Below the pieces are notes generated by a model that made no database searches, was not told the DNA's origin, and saw only the letters and a program-made list of their open reading frames with translations. Below are positions 1-8,573 of a stretch of 64,000 bases of DNA, in pieces. Within the stretch, counting starts at the first letter, position 1. Each line of letters starts with the position of its first letter. Origin of the DNA: Ohtaekwangia koreensis (GTDB lineage Bacteria; Bacteroidota; Bacteroidia; Cytophagales; Cyclobacteriaceae); contig NZ_FUZU01000002.1 of the NCBI RefSeq assembly GCF_900167975.1, positions 813,501 to 877,500 of the forward strand. The letters are read 5' to 3'. The position numbers and the translations under genes were made by a program.

Positions 1-912
1 ATATAGTATAAATGAGAATAGCTCACCCGTTGTAATTTCACCGGTCTGTACGAGTTTAGCGCCATACCAGCCTACAGCAACTATACCACCGAATACTACA
101 AAGATTATAAACGAGACAAACAGACTGCGGTAGCGTGCGCTGTGCAGTGCTATAGATACCACTTCGTTGATTGTTTTGGTATAACGCTTGATCTCAAATA
201 ATTCGTTTGTAAAGGATTTAACAACGGAGACAGATTGAAAAGATTCTTCTACTATGACATTGGCCTCTGCCAGTTTATCCTGCGTTTTCTTCGAAAGCTT
301 TCGAATAAATTTTCCAAAGATTAAAGCGGAGAGTACAATGACCGGGAACGTTAAAAGCATGAACCCGGTAAGCGTTGGGGCGAGGTAAAAAATAATGACG
401 GTTCCTGTAATAAGTGTAATTACCTGGCGCATGAGTTCAGCGAGTGTAAAACTAAAAGCGCCCTGTAATGTCTCAATATCCGACACCATTCTGCTCATGA
501 GTTCACCTACGCGCCTGTTATCAAAAAACGTTAACGGCATCCAGATAATTTTTCTGTATATAGATTTTCGTACATCAGCCATACCGCGTTCTGTAACGAT
601 CGAGAAGGTATATACTCGTATGAATGAAAAGATACCTTGAACGAAAAGGATGGCAAGCAAGGCAAGCGCTGCCTGGTTGATCGTAGAAAAATATTTTGGT
701 TTTCCGGAAGCTATATCCAGTAACTCACCTGATAAACGTGGAAATGCCATAAGTGTAACGCTTGACAGAACCAACGCAATAAGTCCGAATATAAATAAGC
801 TTTTATAAGGCAGCATGAATTTAAAAATGCCTGTAAGTTGTTTCAGGCTGTTTTTATTGATGCGCCTTTTCTCTTCTTCCCGTAGCGGTTCTCCGCTGTT
901 TCGCTTTGCCAT
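1..912 (-). CDS. ABC exporter transmembrane half, C-terminal part cut off by window edge
   Basis: The gene reads leftwards from an ATG at 912 and is still open at base 1, so only about 304 N-terminal residues are visible. They contain a charged cytoplasmic start followed by hydrophobic segments and the coupling-helix region typical of type I ABC exporter membrane domains, with motifs such as FFDNRRVGELMSRMVSDIE (intracellular loop). Family knowledge says the missing part should carry the nucleotide-binding domain with Walker A, LSGGQ and Walker B. The substrate is unknown; fused half-exporters of this type move lipids, peptides or drugs across the inner membrane. It is the last gene of a leftward run (gpmI, lipoprotein, this gene), with a 31-base gap to the lipoprotein gene upstream. 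Confidence 0.85.
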   Translation of the reverse strand, partial: MAKRNSGEPLREEEKRRINKNSLKQLTGIFKFMLPYKSLFIFGLIALVLSSVTLMAFPRLSGELLDIASGKPKYFSTINQAALALLAILFVQGIFSFIRVYTFSIVTERGMADVRKSIYRKIIWMPLTFFDNRRVGELMSRMVSDIETLQGAFSFTLAELMRQVITLITGTVIIFYLAPTLTGFMLLTFPVIVLSALIFGKFIRKLSKKTQDKLAEANVIVEESFQSVSVVKSFTNELFEIKRYTKTINEVVSIALHSARYRSLFVSFIIFVVFGGIVAVGWYGAKLVQTGEITTGELFSFILY

Positions 913-943
913 ACTTCTTTTTGAATCTCGACTTACTTACGAG

Positions 944-1549
944 TTATTGCAGGGTAACAATTCCCTTGATTGAGAAAATTACTGTATCTCCTAAAAACAT
1001 TTTTTGACCTCCTGTAACAGAGTAGGATGAGAGTACCGGTTTATTGTTCAGATCCTGAAAATTCATAATTAAAAAACGGGAACTGCTATAAAGAGAATTT
1101 ACTTCATTGAATTGTGCCTCTATCCGCTTTATATTTTCTGGCCGCCCATAGTAATATATCTTCATCGAGCGCACCGGCAATTCTTTATCCGTTACAATGG
1201 TTTTTATTTTCAGATTGCTTTTATTGTCAGGCAATCCATCTTCTACTTTATAGGCACCTTTATTAATGGGCTTATTCAACGTTCTTAACTCCCGGAATAT
1301 ATCCAGTTCATCAATCCATCCGATTGAGTCAACAGGATGAATAGTTTTTGTTTCTTCCTTCTCACCAAGCTTTGCAAATTTTGTAACAGACGCTTGCGCA
1401 TTTGTTAAGAAACGAATCTGTGCTGTAACAAGGCTATCCACCGGATAGTAGCCTTGATCGTATTTGCCTCTTTGCTCACAGGCGCTGATACAACATGCGA
1501 GTATCCCTACCGTGGCAAAGAGACGAAAAGTGAAAAGGACTTTCTTCAA
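944..1549 (-). CDS. Small lipoprotein of unknown function
   Basis: A 201-residue protein with a hydrophobic N-terminal segment ending in a lipobox-like ISAC, so Cys24 should be lipidated after signal peptidase II cleavage. I do not recognise the mature domain; it is a mixed-charge soluble domain. The only usable start is TTG at 1549, one base after the stop of gpmI; in the same frame upstream there is no ATG before a stop. That tight spacing suggests translational coupling to gpmI. Function cannot be inferred beyond an envelope location. The reading frame is convincing because of the signal peptide, normal composition and position in a leftward gene run. Confidence 0.7.
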   Translation of the reverse strand: MKKVLFTFRLFATVGILACCISACEQRGKYDQGYYPVDSLVTAQIRFLTNAQASVTKFAKLGEKEETKTIHPVDSIGWIDELDIFRELRTLNKPINKGAYKVEDGLPDNKSNLKIKTIVTDKELPVRSMKIYYYGRPENIKRIEAQFNEVNSLYSSSRFLIMNFQDLNNKPVLSSYSVTGGQKMFLGDTVIFSIKGIVTLQ

Positions 1550-1550
1550 T

Positions 1551-3077
1551 TTAGTTGTCCAATAAAATATTACCTGTCATTTGTGGAGGAATGGTTATCC
1601 CCATCAACGTAAGAATAGTAGGAGCAAGATCGCCCAACTTTCCATCCTTTAGTTTTCCGCTATACGCACCGTCAACAAGTATACATGGAACAAGGTTGGT
1701 AGTATGCGCTGTGTTCGGTGTTCCATCTTCGTTGATCATCATATCAGCATTACCATGATCGGCAATGATGATGGTGCTGTATCCATTTTTTAAAGCAGCC
1801 TCCGTTACTTGTTGTGCGCATGCATCAACAGTTTCAACGGCTTTAACAGCGGCTTCAAAAACTCCTGTATGTCCAACCATATCCGGATTAGCAAAGTTGA
1901 GGCAGATAAAATCAGGTTCCTGTTTATTTAACTCAACAATGATTTTATCCTTAATCTCATTCGCGCTCATCTCTGGTGCCAGATCATAGGTGGCAACTTT
2001 TGGTGAAGGACAAAGTATTCTCGATTCACCAGTGAAAGCTTCTTCTCTTCCGCCTGAGAAAAAGAATGTGACGTGTGGATATTTTTCAGTCTCGGCAATA
2101 CGAATCTGTTTTTTACCAGCCAACGACACAACTTCACCCAATGTTTTTTCGAGATTATCTTTGTCGAAGATCACCTTTACATCTTTGAAAGAATCATCAT
2201 AGTTGGTAAGCGTTACATAGTATAGAGGCAATGCCTTCATTTGTTGTTCAGGGAAATCCTGTTGTGTTAACGCTTGTGTAATTTGTCTGCCGCGATCAGT
2301 GCGGAAGTTAAAGCACAGTACAACATCACCTTCATTAATAGTACCAACGGGTTGCTGATTGCTATCAACCATAACAATCGGCTTAATGAACTCATCCGTT
2401 ACGTTTGCATCGTACGATTGCTGTATAGATTTTAAAGCATCAGTAGATTTTTCTCCGACCCCTTTAACCATTACATCATATGCAAGCTTCACGCGCTCCC
2501 ATCGCTTATCGCGATCCATAGCATAATAGCGGCCAACAATGCTGGCAAGTTTCCCTGTGGTCTTACTCAAGTGATCTACGACTTCCTTAACATATGCAAG
2601 TCCGCCCTTTGGGTCAGTGTCGCGACCATCGGTGAAAGCGTGTACAAATAAATTTTCAATGTTATTATTCTTGGCGATTGTGATGAGGCCTTTCAAGTGC
2701 TCAACGTGTGAGTGTACACCACCATCCGAAACCAATCCGATGTAGTGAACATTTTTGTTATTCTTCTTCGCATAACCAAACGCATCCAGCAACACTGAAT
2801 TATGATCGAGCTCTTTATCTTCTATAGCTTTGTTAACGCGTACAAGATCCTGGTATACAACACGTCCGGCACCAATGTTCATGTGGCCAACTTCAGAATT
2901 TCCCATCTGACCGGCCGGTAAACCCACCGCCAATCCGGAAGCTTCAAGCTTACTGTTCGGATACTTTCCGTATAAAGAACTTACAAAAGGTGTCTTTGCT
3001 TTGTCAATCGCTGATACAGCTTTGTTGGTAGCGATGCCCCAGCCGTCTAAGATCATCAGCAATACTTTTTTGTTCAT
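1551..3077 (-). CDS. gpmI: 2,3-bisphosphoglycerate-independent phosphoglycerate mutase
   Basis: A full-length 508-residue iPGM that interconverts 3- and 2-phosphoglycerate in glycolysis and gluconeogenesis in the cytosol. The N-terminal metal-binding MILDGWG (Asp11) and the GQMGNSEVGH block with the phosphoserine nucleophile Ser61 are intact. Further family blocks are FTDGRDTDP, the GRYYAMDRDKRW stretch and a C-terminal IIADHGNAD metal site. The enzyme normally uses two Mn ions. The start ATG at 3077 is preceded by a TATATTTG element at 3116-3123 (minus strand). The next gene downstream, a lipoprotein, starts one base after its stop. Confidence 0.97.
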   Translation of the reverse strand: MNKKVLLMILDGWGIATNKAVSAIDKAKTPFVSSLYGKYPNSKLEASGLAVGLPAGQMGNSEVGHMNIGAGRVVYQDLVRVNKAIEDKELDHNSVLLDAFGYAKKNNKNVHYIGLVSDGGVHSHVEHLKGLITIAKNNNIENLFVHAFTDGRDTDPKGGLAYVKEVVDHLSKTTGKLASIVGRYYAMDRDKRWERVKLAYDVMVKGVGEKSTDALKSIQQSYDANVTDEFIKPIVMVDSNQQPVGTINEGDVVLCFNFRTDRGRQITQALTQQDFPEQQMKALPLYYVTLTNYDDSFKDVKVIFDKDNLEKTLGEVVSLAGKKQIRIAETEKYPHVTFFFSGGREEAFTGESRILCPSPKVATYDLAPEMSANEIKDKIIVELNKQEPDFICLNFANPDMVGHTGVFEAAVKAVETVDACAQQVTEAALKNGYSTIIIADHGNADMMINEDGTPNTAHTTNLVPCILVDGAYSGKLKDGKLGDLAPTILTLMGITIPPQMTGNILLDN

Positions 3078-3115
3078 GAGGTTGAATTTTAATTCTGGAC
3101 TTTAAATATGCGGCG

Positions 3116-3123
3116 CAAATATA
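3116..3123 (-). promoter_or_regulatory. Bacteroidota -7 promoter element for gpmI
   Basis: Read on the minus strand this is TATATTTG, an exact match to the TAnnTTTG -7 consensus of Bacteroidota primary sigma factors, 38 bases upstream of the gpmI ATG. No clear TTG -33 element is seen at the usual spacing. Confidence 0.5.
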
Positions 3124-3268
3124 ACGATGATTTGCACGATCGTAGACTGTAATATTTAACGCATTTTGAATGTGACATCAGGGTAAACGATTGAAAAACC
3201 GCCCCTACTGTTATAATTTCATTATCTTGCAAAGCGTGGCACAATTTTGGCCGCACAACAAAGTTGCC

Positions 3269-3673
3269 ATGAAGGTGAACAAATATATTTCGTCAGTAGT
3301 TTTCGCGCTTATTAGTTTTCATGCTGTGTCCGTGATGGCACAAAGCAATGATGTGATCAGCCAGGTGAAGGAAACCATTAAGGCGGGTAGCGCAAAGGAA
3401 CTTTCTAAGTACCTGAATCAGACCGTGGATGTAACCATCGATGATAAAGTTGAGTCCTATAGCAAGGCTCAGGCTGAATTTATATTCCGCGATTTCTTTA
3501 AGCAGCATCCTGCTAATGAATTTAATATCATCCATCAAGGGCAATCGAAAGGCGGACAACCCTTTGCGATCGGCCAGTATAAGAGTGGCACAGAGACACA
3601 CCGTGTATTTATGAAAATAAAAACGGTGGGCAATCAGCAGCTCGTACATGAAATTTCCTTTGTAAAGGAATAA
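3269..3673 (+). CDS. DUF4783-like exported protein
   Basis: A 134-residue protein when started at the ATG at 3269, which gives a clean signal peptide ending in VSVMAQ; an in-frame upstream start at 3191 would put 26 extra residues before it and looks wrong. The mature part (about 110 residues) resembles the small NTF2-like DUF4783 family of Bacteroidota: a predicted alpha segment (VISQVKETIKAGSAKELSKYL) followed by strands including VDVTIDD and FIFRDFFKQHP. Function is unknown in the family. It lies just upstream of nadC in the same direction but nadC has its own promoter, so a shared role is not implied. Confidence 0.75.
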   Translation: MKVNKYISSVVFALISFHAVSVMAQSNDVISQVKETIKAGSAKELSKYLNQTVDVTIDDKVESYSKAQAEFIFRDFFKQHPANEFNIIHQGQSKGGQPFAIGQYKSGTETHRVFMKIKTVGNQQLVHEISFVKE

Positions 3674-3713
3674 CCAATTTCAGGGTTGTAAATAAAAAAT
3701 TCAACCCTTCCTC

Positions 3714-3721
3714 TATTTTTG
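3714..3721 (+). promoter_or_regulatory. -7 promoter element of nadC, near-leaderless
   Basis: TATTTTTG matches TAnnTTTG exactly and ends only four bases before the GTG start of nadC, so transcription should begin at or next to the start codon. A TTG at 3686-3688 could serve as the -33 element, but the 25-base spacing is longer than usual. Confidence 0.5.
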
Positions 3722-3725
3722 TACG

Positions 3726-4586
3726 GTGAAACCGTATTACATCACAGAAGACTTCCTCGATCAGTTTATTGCTTCAGCCTTGATTGAAGATATAGGTGAT
3801 GGCGATCACTCTTCACTTGCGTGCATTCCATTTGATGCGACAAGTAGAGCTCGCTTGCTCGTAAAGGAAGATGGAATATTGGCGGGAGTGGCGTTAGCAC
3901 AAGATATTTTTAAACGTGTGGACCCGGCCTTAAAAACCGAGATCTTCATTCAGGATGGTAATCCTATAAAAAAAGGAGATGTGGTGCTCATTGTTTCGGG
4001 CCCATCAAGATCCATTCTTACAGCAGAACGCCTTGTGCTCAATTGCATGCAACGCATGAGTGCTATCGCTACCAAAACGCATCACTTGTCGTCTATTATA
4101 GTGGGCACAAACGCCATGCTTCTCGATACACGTAAGACTACCCCGAACTTCAGATTGCTTGAAAAATGGGCTGTGCTGATAGGCGGTGGAAAAAATCACA
4201 GGATCGGACTTTATGATATGATTATGTTGAAAGACAATCATATTGATATGGCTGGTGGCCTTGAACAGGCAATCATTCGAACAAAAGATTATCTTCGCGC
4301 CACCAATAAGAACCTGAAGATTGAAATTGAGACCAGGAATCTAGACGAGGTGAAGGAAGTGCTTCGAATTGGAGGTGTTGATACCATTATGCTCGACAAC
4401 ATGAGCCTGCAAGATATGAAGTCGGCAGTGGCATTGATCGGAAGTAATTATAAGACTGAAGCCAGCGGAGGCATAACGGAAGAGAATATACGAAGTGTAG
4501 CAGAATGTGGCGTTGACTTTATATCGGTTGGCGCACTAACGCATTCGGTAAAAAGTCTTGATCTGAGTTTAAAGGCTCTTGCGTGA
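3726..4586 (+). CDS. nadC: Nicotinate-nucleotide pyrophosphorylase (carboxylating)
   Basis: A 286-residue quinolinate phosphoribosyltransferase, which makes nicotinate mononucleotide, CO2 and pyrophosphate from quinolinate and PRPP in de novo NAD synthesis. Recognisable blocks are EDIGDGDHSS near the N-terminus, the ERLVLNCMQRMSAIAT helix, DTRKTTPNFRLLEKWAV with the substrate-binding Arg/Lys residues, the GGGKNHRIGLYDMIMLKDNH stretch, a VDTIMLDNM phosphate loop and EASGGI near the end. Start is GTG at 3726, chosen because it opens directly into the conserved N-terminus and sits just behind a -7 element. nadA and nadB are not in the window. Confidence 0.96.
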   Translation: MKPYYITEDFLDQFIASALIEDIGDGDHSSLACIPFDATSRARLLVKEDGILAGVALAQDIFKRVDPALKTEIFIQDGNPIKKGDVVLIVSGPSRSILTAERLVLNCMQRMSAIATKTHHLSSIIVGTNAMLLDTRKTTPNFRLLEKWAVLIGGGKNHRIGLYDMIMLKDNHIDMAGGLEQAIIRTKDYLRATNKNLKIEIETRNLDEVKEVLRIGGVDTIMLDNMSLQDMKSAVALIGSNYKTEASGGITEENIRSVAECGVDFISVGALTHSVKSLDLSLKALA

Positions 4587-4620
4587 TAAGAGCTATAGAA
4601 TAAAAACTGTGAATTAGAAT

Positions 4621-5103
4621 ATGATCGTTAAAACCAAAAACTACAAACTCGAAAAGAAAGTCTACATCAGCGTAGCACTTAAAAATATACTTAAAAAGCA
4701 AGGATGGATGGCAGGGCTCGGAGCGTTGGTTATTTGTCTCGGCTATGTTATACCAGGTCTTCAAAGCATCTGGTGGTTTATCGCTGCATTTATAGGTTTG
4801 GGTTTATATCTGCTCTTCTGGTGGATACAGTTCTATGGCGTAACGCAATTGGAACAAGGAAAAATGTTGTTTGAAAAATTCGTTTATGAGATCAGCAGTC
4901 AGCAGATCTTGATGAAGATCAATCCGCGCGAAGGTATGCCTATTAAGTGGGACCAAGTGCAGGCAGCAGAGATCGGCAAAGATTTCTTTGTGCTATATAT
5001 TAATAAAGCGCAGATTCTTTACTGGCCATTTAGAATATTCAATACTGAAAACGAGCGTAAATTCGTGGCAAGTATTCTGAAAGCAAAAGGGCTTCTGAAG
5101 TAG
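4621..5103 (+). CDS. YcxB-like membrane protein
   Basis: A 160-residue protein with two adjacent transmembrane segments at about residues 30-50 and 55-72, each rich in Trp/Gly/Leu, then a cytoplasmic C-terminal domain with alternating hydrophobic strands ending in YWPFRIFNTENERKFVASIL. The arrangement matches YcxB-like proteins, in which a PH-like C-terminal domain follows a pair of helices. The biochemical role of this family is not established. It follows nadC by 34 bases and may share its transcript. Confidence 0.65.
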   Translation: MIVKTKNYKLEKKVYISVALKNILKKQGWMAGLGALVICLGYVIPGLQSIWWFIAAFIGLGLYLLFWWIQFYGVTQLEQGKMLFEKFVYEISSQQILMKINPREGMPIKWDQVQAAEIGKDFFVLYINKAQILYWPFRIFNTENERKFVASILKAKGLLK

Positions 5104-5231
5104 CATTCTTTTGAGGCTGCGAGCTTTTTAGTATATATCTGCGTTAGTTATTTTATTCCAGCTATAGGATTAAGAATGTTGATGCTGACTGGGATGAATT
5201 CGTTAAAACTTTAACTCACGAACAAAGCATT

Positions 5232-5705
5232 GTGCAGCCGAAGAGACTTTCACCATCTGAAGCCAAGCAAAAAATATATCGCTATTGTGCTTACCAGGAA
5301 CGTTCGCACAAAGAGGTACGCGATAAACTCTATGAATACGGGCTCTACAAAAGCGATGTCGAAGATATACTATCGACACTCATTACGGATGGCTTTCTAA
5401 ACGAAGAACGTTTTGCAAAAGCTTTTGCAGGTGGAAAATTCCGGATGCAGCATTGGGGGAGGTTGAAAATCGTCAATGAACTAGAAGGGAAAGGTCTTAC
5501 AAAGAACTGCATTAAAATAGGCATGAAGGAAATTGAAGATGATGCCTATATACAAACGTTACGGGAAATCCTTCAAAAAAAATCCCGCCAACTCGAAGAA
5601 AAAAATCCGTTTATAAAGCGCGACAAAGTTGCCCGCTACGCAATTCAAAAAGGCTTTGAGCCTGAACTGGTATGGACTCACGTAAAAGAACTCGTGAAAG
5701 ATTGA
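5232..5705 (+). CDS. recX: Regulatory protein RecX
   Basis: A 157-residue protein made of repeated three-helix modules, the architecture of RecX, which binds RecA filaments and damps recombinase activity. Family signatures visible are the YRYCAYQERSHKEVRDKL helix pair at about residues 17-34, the LITDGFLNEERFAKAFA block at about 50-66 and KFRMQHWGRLKI after it, followed by YAIQKGFEPELVW near the C-terminus. The start is GTG at 5232; no upstream in-frame ATG fits the family N-terminus better. recA is not adjacent, as is usual in Bacteroidota. Confidence 0.9.
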   Translation: MQPKRLSPSEAKQKIYRYCAYQERSHKEVRDKLYEYGLYKSDVEDILSTLITDGFLNEERFAKAFAGGKFRMQHWGRLKIVNELEGKGLTKNCIKIGMKEIEDDAYIQTLREILQKKSRQLEEKNPFIKRDKVARYAIQKGFEPELVWTHVKELVKD

Positions 5706-5789
5706 TACGGTTTGTAGTCTTCGCGACAAATTTATAGTCTCATAAAATCCACTTTTGCACTCTTAGTCGTACATCAGGTTAATTCTTTT

Positions 5790-6248
5790 ATGAAATTCTA
5801 TATTGTAATTCTTCTGTTTTTATCGACCGCTGTGCATGCTCTTGCGCAGAACAAAGTATTGCGTGTAAAAAACTTTAATGCGAAAAAAGGTATAGCCTTA
5901 GATGGATATGATCCTGTAAGCTATTTCGATAGTAAACCCCAGGAGGGTGAGGAAACAAACCGCTTTGTATATAAAGGCATTGCCTACCTGTTTGTTAACA
6001 AAACTAACCTGAATAAATTTAAAAGTAATCCTGACAAATATGAGCCAGCATATGGGGGATGGTGTGCCTACGCCATGGGTGATTCAGGTGAGAAAGTAAA
6101 AATAGATCCTGAAACATTTAAGATCATTGAAGGCAAGCTATATCTGTTCTACAACTTCTGGGGCAACAACACATTGGAGGACTGGAATAAAAATCAACAA
6201 AAACTTAAAGAAGCGGGTGATCGTAATTGGAAAAAAATTGTACAATGA
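5790..6248 (+). CDS. YHS-domain exported protein
   Basis: A 152-residue protein with an N-terminal signal peptide (cleavage expected after HALAQ) and a YHS-type domain: GIALDGYDPVSYF, then an aromatic strand FVYKGIAYLFVNKTN, KFKSNPDKYEPAYGGWCAYAM, and a C-terminal stretch KLYLFYNFWGNNTLEDW. This exported subgroup is widespread in Bacteroidota and Proteobacteria; YHS domains are thought to bind metal, but the single Cys in GGWCAYAM makes a metal site here only a possibility. It stands as a single gene between recX and the DinB gene. Confidence 0.8.
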   Translation: MKFYIVILLFLSTAVHALAQNKVLRVKNFNAKKGIALDGYDPVSYFDSKPQEGEETNRFVYKGIAYLFVNKTNLNKFKSNPDKYEPAYGGWCAYAMGDSGEKVKIDPETFKIIEGKLYLFYNFWGNNTLEDWNKNQQKLKEAGDRNWKKIVQ

Positions 6249-6329
6249 TCGAAATTCTGGGTACGATCTTTTTAACGGTTTCTAAAAGTTAATTGAATTA
6301 TTGTATTTTGAGTAATCAAAGACTCCCCT

Positions 6330-6842
6330 ATGAACATTAATACCGCTTGTGCTCATATACTATCACAACTAACTGACCTTGTAAGTCAGATCAATGAACG
6401 GGATTTCGTAAAGCCGTCCGATCAACTAAGTCAATCCACCATCGGCCAACATCTGCGGCATACACTTGAATTTTTCATTTGTTTTGAAAAGGGATATCAG
6501 CAAGGCATCGTAAACTATGATAAGCGTGCTCATGATAAATTAATTGAAAATGATAAATTCTTCGCATTAGCTACCATTGAACGTATCGAAGATTTTGTAA
6601 GATCATTGGAAGAAAAGGAACTGAGACTCGAAGTTGGATACGATCTATCACAGGAAGAATTCGTAATGATTGACACAACGGCTATGCGTGAGCTTGTATA
6701 TAATATCGAACATGCCGTTCATCACATGGCCATTATAAAAATAGGCGTTCGCGAAGTGGCTCCTTATATAGACCTTGCTAAAGATTTTGGCGTGGCAGCT
6801 TCCACCATTCGCTATCAGGAAACTTCTCCTGCTTCACATTAA
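6330..6842 (+). CDS. DinB-like (DinB/YfiT superfamily) four-helix protein
   Basis: A 170-residue helical protein with the DinB/YfiT metal-site pattern: a GQHLRHTLEFF helix supplies His41/His44 and a NIEHAVHHMAIIKIG helix supplies His128 and His131/132. Members of this superfamily are often thiol-dependent transferases or hydrolases using bacillithiol, mycothiol or glutathione; whether this one binds bacillithiol is inference, although the YtxJ gene at 25866 suggests the organism makes that thiol. The middle region (residues 55-115) is charged and not diagnostic. It is followed 20 bases later by an ATP-grasp gene in the same direction. Confidence 0.75.
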   Translation: MNINTACAHILSQLTDLVSQINERDFVKPSDQLSQSTIGQHLRHTLEFFICFEKGYQQGIVNYDKRAHDKLIENDKFFALATIERIEDFVRSLEEKELRLEVGYDLSQEEFVMIDTTAMRELVYNIEHAVHHMAIIKIGVREVAPYIDLAKDFGVAASTIRYQETSPASH

Positions 6843-6862
6843 TTTTATATTTTCGCTGCTGC

Positions 6863-7909
6863 ATGACTTTCCGGGAAAGGATTATCCGCAGTAATTTTTT
6901 TATTAAGCTGAAGAGCTGGGAGTACTGGCCTTTTGGTATAGTACAGTTTCCGTTATTTATTTACTTTGCCTGGCTCTCTATACGATCGCGATCATTGATA
7001 TTTTTCTCTGCTTCCAATCCTGGTATTGCTATGGGTGGGATGTTCGGTGAGTCGAAATATGAAGTACTGAAAAAAATTCCCGAGCCCTATATTCCCAAAA
7101 CAATCTTTATTAAACAGTCTGCAACGAAAGATGAAATCATCAGACGTATAACAGAAAGTGGCATTCAGTTTCCGGTTATTGCTAAACCCGATATCGGTGA
7201 ACGAGGCTTCAAAGTAAAACGCTTGCAGAATAAAAATGCTATAGATGTATACCTGGCGGAGATGAAATTCGATTTTCTGATACAAGAACTGGTAGACCTT
7301 CCGTTGGAATTTGGAGTATTCTATGTTCGCTTTCCTCATGAGAGTAAAGGTAATGTCACTTCTGTTGTTGCGAAGGAAATGCTGTCCGTTACCGGTGATG
7401 GAGTATCAACTCTGCAGCAGCTCATTCTCCGGAAGGATCGCGCCAAGCTTCAATGGGAAAACCTAAAGAAAATTTTCGATGGGAAACTACACGATGTAAT
7501 TCCAGAAGATGAACGCGTTGAACTTGTCTCCATCGGGAATCATTGTCTCGGCACAAAATTTCTGGATGGGAGTTACCTGATCAATGATTCACTGTCGTTG
7601 ACATTTGATAAAGTAAGTAAGCAGATTGAAGGATTTTATTTTGGTAGATTTGATTTACGTTGTGCCAGCATTGAAGATTTGTATGCGGGCAATTTCAAGG
7701 TAATGGAGTTAAACGGATGCGGGGCAGAGCCGGCACATATTTATCATCCCGGGTTCCCATTAAGAAAAGCAATAAAGGTTTTGTTTAACCACTGGCGAAA
7801 CATTTTCCTGATCTCCCGCGAGAATGTAAAACGTGGCGCTTCGTATACTTCATTTAAAGAAGCGAAACTATACTATAAGAAATTCAAGTCTGCTACCACC
7901 GTAGAGTAA
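6863..7909 (+). CDS. ATP-grasp ligase-like protein of unknown product
   Basis: A 348-residue protein whose middle and C-terminal parts carry an ATP-grasp fold: an FPVIAKPDIGERGFKVKRL block with the ATP-binding Lys, an adenine-contacting stretch FLIQELVDLPLEFGVFYVR, and a metal-binding KVMELNGCGAEPAH with the Glu/Asn pair. Family members are often labelled D-alanine-D-alanine ligase, but the N-terminal 60 residues are unlike Ddl; they contain a hydrophobic patch with WPFGIVQFPLFIYFAW that may sit at the membrane. It therefore probably joins a carboxylate to an amine or thiol on an unidentified substrate. It lies between the DinB and LysE genes in one direction. Confidence 0.7.
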   Translation: MTFRERIIRSNFFIKLKSWEYWPFGIVQFPLFIYFAWLSIRSRSLIFFSASNPGIAMGGMFGESKYEVLKKIPEPYIPKTIFIKQSATKDEIIRRITESGIQFPVIAKPDIGERGFKVKRLQNKNAIDVYLAEMKFDFLIQELVDLPLEFGVFYVRFPHESKGNVTSVVAKEMLSVTGDGVSTLQQLILRKDRAKLQWENLKKIFDGKLHDVIPEDERVELVSIGNHCLGTKFLDGSYLINDSLSLTFDKVSKQIEGFYFGRFDLRCASIEDLYAGNFKVMELNGCGAEPAHIYHPGFPLRKAIKVLFNHWRNIFLISRENVKRGASYTSFKEAKLYYKKFKSATTVE

Positions 7910-7955
7910 AAATGAATACTGTGTCAGATCGTTTACGCCTCACCGCACTATATAT

Positions 7956-8570
7956 ATGATCGAAGTGATCGTTGTTTTTGCACTGGCGTTCTTCTTCAGT
8001 TTCATCGGATCTATACCACCCGGTACAATTAACCTTACAATCATTAAGCTCGGCCTGGAGCAGAGAATGAATATAGCGTGGAAATTTGCTATAGCATCCG
8101 CGATCATTGAATATCCGTACGCATGGCTTGCAATAAAGTTTGAAGAGTGGATTACATCATCACCACTAATTCTTGATAACCTGCAACTCCTTACGGCAAT
8201 CGTGATGACACTGCTCGGGGTGGTCAGCCTCTGGCCATCGGATACGCCTTCAGCACTTGCTGAGAAGTTTAACAAGAGCGGGTTCAGGCGTGGTATAGTT
8301 TTGAGCATCCTCAATCCGCTGGCAATTCCGTATTGGCTTGGTATAACGGCTTACTTAAAAGGTCAGCAGTGGATTGATCTTTCAGATACATGGGAGCTCC
8401 AAAGTTACCTTGCAGGTGTTACGCTTGGCTCTCTGGCAATACTCCTTGCGTTTGCATACCTCGCCCGAAAAATTGCATCCCGCTTTCAGCAAAGTATACT
8501 ATTGAAAAAGCTTCCCGGTGTTATGCTTTTGCTGCTGGGGTTGTATGCATTTGCACAATATCTGCTGTGA
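7956..8570 (+). CDS. LysE/RhtB-family exporter
   Basis: A 204-residue inner-membrane protein with about six hydrophobic segments. The N-terminal SFIGSIPPGTINLTIIKLGL is the conserved LysE-family opening (the PPG-x-N motif), and a second conserved block FNKSGFRRGIVLSILNPLAI matches the family's mid-protein GF..G....NPK region. LysE proteins export amino acids or related small molecules by proton antiport; the actual substrate is unknown. It ends three bases before the convergent LD-carboxypeptidase gene. Confidence 0.85.
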   Translation: MIEVIVVFALAFFFSFIGSIPPGTINLTIIKLGLEQRMNIAWKFAIASAIIEYPYAWLAIKFEEWITSSPLILDNLQLLTAIVMTLLGVVSLWPSDTPSALAEKFNKSGFRRGIVLSILNPLAIPYWLGITAYLKGQQWIDLSDTWELQSYLAGVTLGSLAILLAFAYLARKIASRFQQSILLKKLPGVMLLLLGLYAFAQYLL

Positions 8571-8573
8571 TAC

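Noticed and set aside
1-912. Truncated ABC gene as a pseudogene
   Set aside because: It is open to the window edge without a stop, so it is cut by the window rather than broken.
3683-3707. GGGTTG/CAACCC stem as terminator of the DUF4783 gene
   Set aside because: Only six pairs with a 13-base loop, and it overlaps the presumed nadC promoter.
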